Assembly: GCA_030613615.1 (NCBI GenBank)
Contig: JAUWLR010000010.1
Span: 1 to 40,793 of the forward strand
Length of the DNA stretch: 40,793 bases
DNA from: Candidatus Eiseniibacteriota bacterium
Lineage (GTDB): Bacteria; Joyebacterota; Joyebacteria; Joyebacterales; Joyebacteraceae
Direction of reading: 5' to 3'
Of this stretch, positions 8,341 to 16,175 are shown piece by piece. Made by a program: the position numbers and the translations under genes. Under the pieces are notes generated by a model. The model saw only the letters and a program-made list of their open reading frames with translations. It had not been told where the DNA came from and did no database searches. The number at the start of each line of letters is the position of its first letter. Positions within the stretch are counted from its first letter, which is position 1.

Positions 8341-9526
8341 CAAGAGTTCAGCCTCGGACGCGCCTCTCGGAGCTGAGGGGAGCGCGCGGATCGCGGTAGT
8401 CGGCCCCGCCTACCCGCTGAGGGGCGGCAACGCGCTCTTCGTCGCGCATCTCTATGAGAACCTCCGGCTCGACCACGACGCGTACGTCGTCTCGTTCAGG
8501 CGGCTGTACCCCTCCCTGCTTTTCCCAGGTTTGACACAGATGAACGTGAGCCACGACCCCGCGAAGAACACGCCGTCGAGGCAGATCATAGATTCCATCA
8601 ATCCGATCTCGTGGAGCAAGGCGGTGCGGTGGATGCTGCAGCCGAAGAGGCGGCCCGACCTGGTCGTCTTCGTCTGGTGGAATCCGTTCTTCGGGATCTG
8701 CTACGGCGCCATGGCACGGATGCTGAAGCGAAAGGTCGGCGCCCGGATAGTGTTCGTGTGCGAGAACGTCGTGTCGCACGAGAACCGATTCGTAGACCGG
8801 TTTCTGACGAAGTTCGCACTGAGCTCCGCGGACTACTTCATGGTCCTCTCCGGGGTGGTGAGGAGCCGCGTCCAGTCGCTCTTCCCGAGGACGCCCGTGA
8901 GACAGGCGGCCCTGCCCATCTACGACTGCTACAAGTCGTCCGGGGTCGATCGAGATGCGCTCAGGGAATCGCTCGGGCTCACGCGGCCGACGATCCTCTT
9001 CTTCGGCTATGTCCGTGAGTACAAGGGCCTCGCTTACCTGCTGCGCGCGATGCCCATTATACTCGAGGACGTGGAGGTGGACCTCCTGGTGGTCGGCGAG
9101 TTCTACGACGACCGCGCCCCGTATGACCGTATCATCGACGAGCTGGGCATAGGAGAGCGCGTCCGCGTCGTGGCGGAGCACGTCCCGGATGAGTCCGTCG
9201 GCGACTACTTCGGAGCGGCGGACGTGGCGGTTCTCCCGTACGTTTCGGCCACGCAGAGCGGCATCACGCAGATAGCCTTTGCCTTCGGACTTCCGGTCAT
9301 AAGCACGAACGGCGGTGGACTCCCTGAAGTGGTGCGGGAGGGTGAAACGGGCTATATTGTGAAGCCTGAGGACGAGCGGGACCTCGCGGGGGCGGTCGTG
9401 CGCTACTTCAGCGGTGAAGACGCTCCGCGGATGAGAGCGAACGTGGCCGTCGAGGCTCAGCGCGATCACGCGGGGGACCTGATGCGCAGTGCCATTCAGG
9501 ACTTCCTCGAGATGGCGAGGTCTTAG
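8315..9526 (+). CDS. Glycosyltransferase family 4 (GT-B)
   Basis: This 403-residue GT-B protein has an N-terminal Rossmann strand RIAVVGPAYPLRGG followed by a donor domain with FFGYVREYKGL, VVGEFYD and a PYVSATQSGITQIAFAFGLPVISTNGGGLPE-type region ending in the E-rich nucleotide-binding loop. The first 25 residues are Ser/Ala-rich and unconserved. The start is uncertain: ATG 8315, GTG 8318 and TTG 8324 are all close to a weak GGAAGG. It overlaps the previous gene by 26 nt. It is likely a retaining transferase at the cytosolic face, extending the glycan made by this cluster. Confidence 0.87.
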   Translation: MVGLATTPDKSSASDAPLGAEGSARIAVVGPAYPLRGGNALFVAHLYENLRLDHDAYVVSFRRLYPSLLFPGLTQMNVSHDPAKNTPSRQIIDSINPISWSKAVRWMLQPKRRPDLVVFVWWNPFFGICYGAMARMLKRKVGARIVFVCENVVSHENRFVDRFLTKFALSSADYFMVLSGVVRSRVQSLFPRTPVRQAALPIYDCYKSSGVDRDALRESLGLTRPTILFFGYVREYKGLAYLLRAMPIILEDVEVDLLVVGEFYDDRAPYDRIIDELGIGERVRVVAEHVPDESVGDYFGAADVAVLPYVSATQSGITQIAFAFGLPVISTNGGGLPEVVREGETGYIVKPEDERDLAGAVVRYFSGEDAPRMRANVAVEAQRDHAGDLMRSAIQDFLEMARS

Positions 9527-9527
9527 A

Positions 9528-10424
9528 GTGCGGGATCCCCTGGTCTGGGCGGTGGTGGTCAACTGGAACGGCAGAGAGGTTCTCGAGCCGTGCCTGCGGA
9601 CACTGCTCGCCTCGTCGTATCAGAACCTGTCGGTGCTGGTCGTGGACAACGCATCCGGCGACGGCTCCGCACAGTTCGTGCGTGACGAATTCCCGTCCGT
9701 CCGTCTGGCCGAGCAGAGTGAGAACCTCGGCTTCGCGGCGGGCGTGAACGCTGGACTGAAGTTCGCGCTCAATGAAGGGGCGGAGTACGTCCTGCTCCTG
9801 AACAACGACATCGAGCTGGACGGCGATGCTGTGCGTGAGCTCGTTGACGTTGCGCTCGCGCATCCGAAGGGCGCCTTCGTGGGCCCCTTGATCTACTACG
9901 CCGACCGTCCTTCGGTCATATGGTCGGCGGGCGGCGCTGTTTCCTTCTGGACAGGCGGCATCCGTCACCTCGGGCTTCGTGAGGAGGACGTGGGACAGTA
10001 CGCCGACGTGCAGGAGGTCGACTACGTCACCGCGTGCGCGGTGCTCGCGTCCGCCGAAGCGGTCGGAGTGGTCGGCGTGATGGATGAAGGGTACTACATG
10101 TACAATGAGGACACGGACTGGTGCATCCGTGCCCGAGACGCGGGCTTCGATGTGCTGTTCGCCCCGCGCGCGAAGATCTGGCATAAGGTCTCGATGAGCT
10201 CGGGCGGAGGGCTGACGCCGTTCAAGATATACCATAGGCTGCGCAGCACGCTCAGGTTCTTCTCCCTGCACGCGCGGCCGTATCACTGGATCGGGATCGT
10301 CCCGCTCACGATGGTCCGAACGGTCGCTTTCGCGGCCCGTGAGCTGGTCAGAGGGAGGGGCGCCAACGTGGGCGCAATCGTAAGGAGTCTGTGGGACTCG
10401 ATGACGGGACGAAGGAGAATCTGA
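9528..10424 (+). CDS. GT2 rhamnosyltransferase-like glycosyltransferase
   Basis: This 298-residue GT2 enzyme shows the sequence set of the rhamnosyltransferase/WcaA-like branch: VVVNWNGREVLEPCL, VDNASGDGS, SENLGFAAGVNAG, a NNDIELD metal site, and a late EDTDWCIRARDAGF block that holds the catalytic acidic residues. I use GTG 9528, 1 nt after the preceding stop with GCGAGG about 7 nt upstream, rather than the open-frame start at 9489 inside the previous gene. It lacks membrane helices apart from weak C-terminal hydrophobicity. It probably adds a deoxyhexose or hexose to a lipid-linked glycan. Confidence 0.87.
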   Translation: MRDPLVWAVVVNWNGREVLEPCLRTLLASSYQNLSVLVVDNASGDGSAQFVRDEFPSVRLAEQSENLGFAAGVNAGLKFALNEGAEYVLLLNNDIELDGDAVRELVDVALAHPKGAFVGPLIYYADRPSVIWSAGGAVSFWTGGIRHLGLREEDVGQYADVQEVDYVTACAVLASAEAVGVVGVMDEGYYMYNEDTDWCIRARDAGFDVLFAPRAKIWHKVSMSSGGGLTPFKIYHRLRSTLRFFSLHARPYHWIGIVPLTMVRTVAFAARELVRGRGANVGAIVRSLWDSMTGRRRI

Positions 10425-10428
10425 TCGC

Positions 10429-11850
10429 ATGCCTGAAGCGCGTCACACGAAGACACCCCGATGGGCCCGCGGACGTCGCTCGTCCGCGCCGAGCGTGAGG
10501 CTCGTGCTCACGGCGGCTGTCCTCTTGCCACTGCTGCTCGCGCTCGTCGGATGCTCCAGCGAGAAAGCGCCCGTTGAGACCCCGCGTCTTCTGTTCTTCG
10601 GAGTGGACTCTGGAAACTGGAACATCCTCACGCCGATGATCCAGGCCGGGGAGCTTCCGAACATCGCTTCGCTCGTCGACCGGGGCTCGTACGGCGTGCT
10701 GAAGTCCGGTGTGCCGATCCAGTCGCCGCAGATGTGGACCTCGATAGCGACGGGAGTCGTTCCGGAGAAGCACGGCATCATGCGCTTCACGGCCGAGATC
10801 CCGGGAACGGGCCGGGAGGTCCCGGTGACGAGCAACATGAGAAAGGTCAAAGCCTTCTGGAACATCCTCTCGGAGGCGGACATCACGGTCGGGATAGTCG
10901 GGTGGTGGCCCAGTTGGCCCGCGGAGCCCGTCAACGGCTTCATGATCGCCCAGCGCGCCTGGCCCGTCAACTGGAGCCGGCACGGGATTCCCTTCGGCGC
11001 GGCCCGCGACGAGTCGGGCCGTCTGATAGTGGAGGACTTCCCTGGCAGGACCTACCCCGAAGAGCTGTACGCGGACTTCGAGCCGTTCATTATCACCGAG
11101 GAGGACGTGACGGCGGACGAGCTGTCCCGTCTCTTCCAGGACCCCGCGTTCACGAACCCTGCGAAGCAGTTCTACGCCCGATGGGTGTTTGCCAAGGACA
11201 AGACTTTCGCAGACGCCGGGCTGGCGATGCTCAAGCGTTTCCATCCCGACGTGCTGGCTCTGTACCTGCAGGGCCCCGACGTAGTGTCCCACTACTACTG
11301 GGGCTACCAGCGTGAGGAAGGCTTCACGGTGTCTCCGGCCGACGAGCGGCTGTACGGCCGCGTGGTGCGCAACTACTACCGCTACGTCGACGGCGTGATC
11401 GGGAGCTACCTCGCGGAGGTCGGAGACGAGACGGCCGTAATAATAGTGTCCGATCACGGCTTCGAGACCAAGCGCGACCTCAAGGAGCGCTGGGAGAGGG
11501 GCGAGAAGATTCGGACCAAAGAGGGCGGCAAGGACGTGCCCTGGGACCACGGCGTGGACGGCATCTTCATCATGGCCGGCCCGGGTGTCAAGGAGAACAA
11601 CAGGCTGCCTGACATGTCGGTTGTGGACGTGACGCCGACGATGCTCGCGTACCTCGGGCTCGCCGTGGCCGCGGACATGGACGGCGCTCCGGGGCTCGCG
11701 GCCCTGGAGGAGTCCTTCCTGAAAGAGCACCCGGTGACGTTCGTCCCGACCTACGCAACCGGTGGCCCTCGAGGTGACGAGGCGCCCATGGAATCGCCGA
11801 TGGACGAGGGGATCAAAGAGAAACTGAGGGCGCTTGGCTACATAGAATAG
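10429..11850 (+). CDS. Alkaline-phosphatase-superfamily lipoprotein (phosphodiesterase/pyrophosphatase-like)
   Basis: The 473-residue protein has a long n-region, a hydrophobic stretch and the lipobox L-V-G-C with the lipidated Cys at position 42, so it is predicted to be a periplasm-facing lipoprotein. The catalytic domain matches nucleotide pyrophosphatase/phosphodiesterase-type alkaline phosphatases: GVDSGNW (metal Asp), WTSIATG (Thr nucleophile), a GPDVVSHYYWG Asp/His pair, SDHGF (Asp, His) and a late DHGVDG His. It ends in LRALGYIE, shared with the second such enzyme at 12974. Likely roles are hydrolysis or transfer of phosphate-linked groups on a lipid-linked or surface glycan; the substrate is unknown. 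Confidence 0.85.
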   Translation: MPEARHTKTPRWARGRRSSAPSVRLVLTAAVLLPLLLALVGCSSEKAPVETPRLLFFGVDSGNWNILTPMIQAGELPNIASLVDRGSYGVLKSGVPIQSPQMWTSIATGVVPEKHGIMRFTAEIPGTGREVPVTSNMRKVKAFWNILSEADITVGIVGWWPSWPAEPVNGFMIAQRAWPVNWSRHGIPFGAARDESGRLIVEDFPGRTYPEELYADFEPFIITEEDVTADELSRLFQDPAFTNPAKQFYARWVFAKDKTFADAGLAMLKRFHPDVLALYLQGPDVVSHYYWGYQREEGFTVSPADERLYGRVVRNYYRYVDGVIGSYLAEVGDETAVIIVSDHGFETKRDLKERWERGEKIRTKEGGKDVPWDHGVDGIFIMAGPGVKENNRLPDMSVVDVTPTMLAYLGLAVAADMDGAPGLAALEESFLKEHPVTFVPTYATGGPRGDEAPMESPMDEGIKEKLRALGYIE

Positions 11851-11870
11851 CGGGCCTTTGACGGAGACGG

Positions 11871-12977
11871 ATGCCGATGCGCGTGAAGACCGACTGCAGA
11901 TTGTTCCTTGGAGACAGGCCCTGCGTGTGGGGCGGGAAGTGTGAGGGGTGCGAGCACTACGAGAAGCGGGGCAAGCACATAGTCATCATCAAGCTCGCCG
12001 CGGCCGGTGACGTGCTTCGAACCACCTCGATCTTGGCTCCGCTCAAGAGAGCGCACCCGAATTCGTACATCACGTGGCTGACCGACCCGACCGCGCTTCC
12101 CCTCGTGGAGCTCAATCCCTACGTGGACCGCGCGATGCCGTTCGGGTTCGACGCGTGGATCACGCTGTTGGTGCAGTCGACCGACCTTCTCATATGTCTG
12201 GACAAGGAGGAGCGCGCCTGCGCATTCGCGTCGACACTCAACGCTTCGGAGAGGTCGGGGTTCGCCCTCTCGTTGGCGGGCGCCGTGGAGCCCCTGAACG
12301 AGGGGGCGCGCTACGATTACGAGCTGGGGCTGTCCGACGAGATGAAGTTCCACGAGAATACGATGACGTACCCGGAGATTCTCTGCCGCACAGCGGGCCT
12401 CGAGTATGGGGGGGACCCCTACGTTCTGACGCTGCCCGCGGGTTCGATCGAGTACGCGGAGCGTTTCCTTGGCGGCCTGTCTCTCTCTGATCCCGTGATC
12501 GGCCTCAACGTCGGAGCGGGACGCGTGTTCGCGAACAAGGCCTGGACACCGGAAGGGTACGCGTCGCTCGCCGGCGCGGTGCGGGAGAGACTCGGCGGGA
12601 CGGCACTGGTTCTCGGTGGCGTCGGCGACAGGGAGCGTGCGGAGGCGGTGCTGGAACTCGCCCCCGACACCGCGGTCGACGCCGGGCTTCACGAGATCCT
12701 CGACTTCGCGGCAGTCGTCGGTATGCTGGACGCGCTCGTCACCGGCGACACCCTGGCGATGCACATCGCGATCGCGCTCGGCGTGCCCACGGTGGTGCTG
12801 TTCGGGCCCAGCGCGCCGCAGGAGATAGAACTCTTCGGGGCCGGCAGGAAGGTGCTGAGCCCGCTGGACTGCGCTCCCTGCTACAGACGGGAGTGCGACG
12901 TGAGCCCCTCCTGCATGGAGGCCATCGAGATGGAAACGGTGTTCGAGGCACTCGAGGAGGCGCTGGAGAAGCCATGA
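11871..12977 (+). CDS. Glycosyltransferase family 9 (heptosyltransferase-like)
   Basis: The 368-residue GT-B protein has HIVIIKLAAAGDVLRTTSIL near the start, as in ADP-heptose:LPS heptosyltransferases, then GLNVGAG, a V-L-G-G strand, and a GDTLAMHIAIALGVPTVVLFG donor-binding block. Before the fold there is a Cys-rich segment (CRLFLGDRPCVWGGKCEGCEHY) that could bind a metal and that I recall in some GT9 proteins. Another Cys group (CAPCYRREC) lies near the end. The start may be ATG 11871 or ATG 11877; GGAG at 11863-11866 fits either. A GT9 enzyme suggests an LPS-like core or comparable glycolipid, but heptose itself is not proved. Confidence 0.86.
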   Translation: MPMRVKTDCRLFLGDRPCVWGGKCEGCEHYEKRGKHIVIIKLAAAGDVLRTTSILAPLKRAHPNSYITWLTDPTALPLVELNPYVDRAMPFGFDAWITLLVQSTDLLICLDKEERACAFASTLNASERSGFALSLAGAVEPLNEGARYDYELGLSDEMKFHENTMTYPEILCRTAGLEYGGDPYVLTLPAGSIEYAERFLGGLSLSDPVIGLNVGAGRVFANKAWTPEGYASLAGAVRERLGGTALVLGGVGDRERAEAVLELAPDTAVDAGLHEILDFAAVVGMLDALVTGDTLAMHIAIALGVPTVVLFGPSAPQEIELFGAGRKVLSPLDCAPCYRRECDVSPSCMEAIEMETVFEALEEALEKP

Positions 12978-14755
12978 CAGGTGACGGGCACAGAACACGA
13001 GGCGGTGGACCCGTCGTGTGGAAAACGCTCGTCTTCTCGGGCGGAGGCTTCGCGCTCGCCGTCGGGGCCCTGCTGGGCGTTGCCGGGCTCAGAACCAGCG
13101 GCTTCGTCCTGACGCTCGTGCCCTCACAGGTGCTGCCCATACTGATCGCGCTTGCCGTCGTCTACACGGTTCTCAGCGGAGTTGGTCTGCTCCTCACGGC
13201 CCGCGCCAGAAAGCGGGGCGGGACCGCCGGAGCGTCGGAACGCGCCGTCATGACGACACTCTTCACCGCAACTCTCTGGGTCACGCTCGTGCTGATGTTC
13301 CTCCCGCTCAAGGGCTCTGAGGCCTTCGTGCGGGCGGATACGCTGACGACGCTCCAGCTCAATGTGATAGGGCTCGCTGTCGTGCTTGTCGTCGGGCTTG
13401 TCGCGGGCTGGCTTCTGGCGTGGGTACTATCGGTCGTCCTCTCGTTTCTCAGAATGCGCATCCCCGGACGGGGAATTCTGGTGCTGGGAGCGGTGTGCGC
13501 AGCGCTGGCCCTCCTGATCCTCATCGTGGGTGTCCAGGTAAGGACCGGTGTCACGGGAGCCGGGGACATGGCGCCCGCGGGCGCCGAGACACCCAGAGTC
13601 GCCATCATCGGAGTCGACGGCTGCGACTGGGAGAAGCTCGGGCCTCTCGTGGAGTCGGGGAGACTCCCGAACTTCCGGCGCATCATGGACCGGGGCGCCT
13701 ACGGACCGCTCATGTCGGAGCCACCTCTCGTCTCACCCCGCATCTGGACGACGATCGCGACCGGCAAGACGGCTGACAAGCACGGCATCCGCGATTTCGT
13801 CAACGAGGCCGGCGTGCCCGTGAACGCCACGATGATATCCGCAGCGCCCGTCTGGGACATCGTCGCGAGCTTCGGTCTCCCGATCGGTGTCGTGGGATGG
13901 TACGTCACGTGGCCGGTGGATGAAGTCAATGGGTTCCTGGTGTCCGACCGGCTGCATTCGCTCCTGCGCGGCCCGGTGCAGATGGTCCAGTCGCTCGGGG
14001 GGCGCCCGACGAACGAGCGCCTGGAGTCCTTCGGTGAGTTCACATTCGACGCGGGGTACAAGCGCTACCCCAGGGATGATTTGCGCTTCCAGCTCAATAG
14101 GATTGTCGACGAGCCGCTTCGCTGGGGGTACCTCCGCGACGCCATCTACTCACGCGTGTCGACCACTCTCACGCCTCGCTACAGACCGGCCCTCTCGGCC
14201 GTATACCTGCGCGGCGTCGATTTCGTCCAGCACTTCTTCTGGAAGTACGCGGACCCCGAGCCGTTCGGCGGCGTTCCCGAAGAGGACATCTCGGCCTACG
14301 GGGGGGTGATCGACAACTACTACGTCTATACTGACACGCTGCTCGGCCGGCTTCTCGAGGCCCTGGGCAACGACATCAACGTTATCGTGGTCTCCGATCA
14401 CGGCTTCAAGCCGCGGCGGGACCTGGATCCGGGCAGACCCCAGCTGACGGGTACGCACGACGTTGCCGGAGTCATCATTGCGTCCGGCCCCGCGTTCCGA
14501 GCCGCGGGACGAATAGACGGCGCCACGATATTCGATATCACGCCCACGGCGCTCGCGGTCATGGGGCTGCCCGTAGGGGAGGACATGGACGGCAGGGTAC
14601 TGACGGAGATCATCAGGCAGGAGCACATCGCCGTCTATCCGCTGTCGTTCGTCCCTTCATACGAGCCCGCCGTCGGGAAGGAGAGGGGAGAGGTCGGGTC
14701 GACGATGGACGACTCGATCAGAGAACAGCTCAAGTCGCTGGGCTACATCGAGTAG
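12974..14755 (+). CDS. Membrane-anchored alkaline-phosphatase-superfamily enzyme
   Basis: The protein has 593 residues. About five hydrophobic helices (roughly residues 18-37, 52-75, 93-112, 131-158 and 167-187) come before a catalytic domain beginning near 207 with VAIIGVDGCDW. The domain has WTTIATGKTADKHGI (Thr nucleophile), GVDFVQHFFWKY (Asp/His), SDHGFKP and GTHDVAG. The layout, a membrane bundle plus an alkaline-phosphatase domain, recalls phosphoethanolamine and phosphoglycerol transferases, although the catalytic motifs are nearer those of phosphodiesterases. It starts at ATG 12974, overlapping the previous TGA by 4 nt; the open frame upstream lies within that gene. The tail LKSLGYIE matches the paralogue at 10429. 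Confidence 0.84.
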   Translation: MTGDGHRTRGGGPVVWKTLVFSGGGFALAVGALLGVAGLRTSGFVLTLVPSQVLPILIALAVVYTVLSGVGLLLTARARKRGGTAGASERAVMTTLFTATLWVTLVLMFLPLKGSEAFVRADTLTTLQLNVIGLAVVLVVGLVAGWLLAWVLSVVLSFLRMRIPGRGILVLGAVCAALALLILIVGVQVRTGVTGAGDMAPAGAETPRVAIIGVDGCDWEKLGPLVESGRLPNFRRIMDRGAYGPLMSEPPLVSPRIWTTIATGKTADKHGIRDFVNEAGVPVNATMISAAPVWDIVASFGLPIGVVGWYVTWPVDEVNGFLVSDRLHSLLRGPVQMVQSLGGRPTNERLESFGEFTFDAGYKRYPRDDLRFQLNRIVDEPLRWGYLRDAIYSRVSTTLTPRYRPALSAVYLRGVDFVQHFFWKYADPEPFGGVPEEDISAYGGVIDNYYVYTDTLLGRLLEALGNDINVIVVSDHGFKPRRDLDPGRPQLTGTHDVAGVIIASGPAFRAAGRIDGATIFDITPTALAVMGLPVGEDMDGRVLTEIIRQEHIAVYPLSFVPSYEPAVGKERGEVGSTMDDSIREQLKSLGYIE

Positions 14756-14799
14756 TCCGCTGGACTTGAGTGGCACGCCCGTTCTTGCGCGGAGGGCCG

Positions 14800-16068
14800 G
14801 TGAGGGGCATCAAGAAACTCCAGACGCTGCTTGCCAGACACGCGTCTTCCACGCCCACGCGTGTCGGACGAGTTCTCGCCGTCGTTCTTCTCGGCGCCGG
14901 GCTCCAGGTTGCTACGCAGGCTCTGCTCGCCCGCTCGCTTCCCAAGACACAGGTGGGACTGATATCGCTCCTTCTGGGCGCGCTACCGATCCTGTCCACG
15001 CTCTCCACGGCCGGTCAGGGCGCGTCCGCCGTCCGCTTCCTCTCGAGAACAGAGTCCGGCACCTACGATACCGTGGCGCACGTGCGCCGCCTTCTCGCCC
15101 TCGTGCTGCCTCTCGGGGTCGTGGCAGCCCTGGCCGGCGCCGGGTTCTACGAGCTGGGTTGGGGCCTCGCTCTGGTGCTTGTGGCCCTCGTGGTCTCTCA
15201 GAACGCAGCGGTGGTTGTGAGCTCGATCATGCGAGCGGAGCACCGCTACGAACTCGCGATGACGACAGTGCGCTTTCCCGCGATGGCGGCCGCCGTCGTG
15301 CTGGTCGTGCTACGGCTCTCCGAGGCGCTGACCTACACGAGCGCGCTCGTTACGCTCGGTGTCACCTTCGCGGTGTGCGGGCTCATGATCGCCGTCCGGG
15401 CAATCCGGACGAGCGGCACCGGCGGGAAGCCGGTGCCCCGGTCCGTGCTGCGCGAGGGCGTGTTCCTTCTTGGCCTGAATCTCTCGTTCGCGATCATGGT
15501 GTCCGTCGACAAGCTCGTCATCGGGAAGATGCTCCCTTACGCGCACCTGGCGGTCTACGCGTCGCTCTTCGCGGTCATGAGGGGCTTCGACTTCCTCTTC
15601 TACTCGATCACCTACGTCCTGATGCCGCGGGTCAACGTGCTCAAGAAACTCGAGCTTCGGAAGTACAACCTCCTCATTGCGGCGCTGGCCGGCGTCCTCA
15701 CCGTGGGATACCTTCTGCTTGGGGACGACGTCGTGAGCTTCCTCTACGCCGGGCGTTATGACGAGGGAGCCTACCTCATACTGCCTTTCGCCTTGTCTGG
15801 CATCGCGAAGCTGTTCTACTCTGTTCCGTCCAGCGTGATAGGTGGACGCCTGCCCCGATCGGCGCTCAAGCAGTTTCTGTGGTTCAACGTGGGCGCCGTG
15901 GTGGTGAACATCGTTCTGGACATCATCATGATCAAGGCGATGGGGCTCATGGGGGCGGCGATCGCCACGGCGGTGGCGTGGGGCTTAAGGCTCGCGGGGG
16001 GGTACGTCATCCTTGCGCGAAACCGGTCGCTCCTCGCGGCGCCGGCTGAGGGGACGCTCGAGGTGTAG
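14800..16068 (+). CDS. Oligosaccharide flippase family protein (Wzx/MATE-like)
   Basis: The 422-residue polytopic protein has about twelve hydrophobic helices and the layout of the polysaccharide-transport (Wzx, MOP) superfamily, including LNLSFAIMVSVDKLVIGKML in the middle and GLMGAAIATAVAWGLRL near the end. Wzx proteins move undecaprenyl-linked repeat units across the inner membrane. I favour GTG 14800, with GGAGG at 14791-14795, over the open-frame GTG at 14770, which has no ribosome site. No Wzy polymerase or Wzz chain-length protein was recognised in the window, so the glycan may be assembled by the GT-C-like enzymes or finished elsewhere in the genome. Confidence 0.86.
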   Translation: MRGIKKLQTLLARHASSTPTRVGRVLAVVLLGAGLQVATQALLARSLPKTQVGLISLLLGALPILSTLSTAGQGASAVRFLSRTESGTYDTVAHVRRLLALVLPLGVVAALAGAGFYELGWGLALVLVALVVSQNAAVVVSSIMRAEHRYELAMTTVRFPAMAAAVVLVVLRLSEALTYTSALVTLGVTFAVCGLMIAVRAIRTSGTGGKPVPRSVLREGVFLLGLNLSFAIMVSVDKLVIGKMLPYAHLAVYASLFAVMRGFDFLFYSITYVLMPRVNVLKKLELRKYNLLIAALAGVLTVGYLLLGDDVVSFLYAGRYDEGAYLILPFALSGIAKLFYSVPSSVIGGRLPRSALKQFLWFNVGAVVVNIVLDIIMIKAMGLMGAAIATAVAWGLRLAGGYVILARNRSLLAAPAEGTLEV

Positions 16069-16115
16069 CTCGCCTCGGTCAGACACGGCACACCGCGCAC
16101 TGCCGCCGAAGTTAA

Positions 16116-16143
16116 GCGCCGGGGGCGGACCGACCCCCGGCGC
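16116..16143 (+). terminator. Strong intercistronic hairpin between flippase and YfhO genes
   Basis: A perfect 10-bp inverted repeat (GCGCCGGGGG, 8-nt loop, CCCCCGGCGC) lies in the 107-nt gap after the flippase stop. There is no T-run behind it, so it is either a weak terminator, a 3'-end stabiliser or a pause site. Confidence 0.4.
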
Positions 16144-16175
16144 AGCTGAAGGAACCAGTAGAGGAGAGCAACGCC

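Noticed and set aside
6343-8343. A 666-residue minus-strand open frame
   Set aside because: It is antisense to the epimerase and GtrB-like genes, which carry complete catalytic motifs. The reading is a GC-driven shadow.
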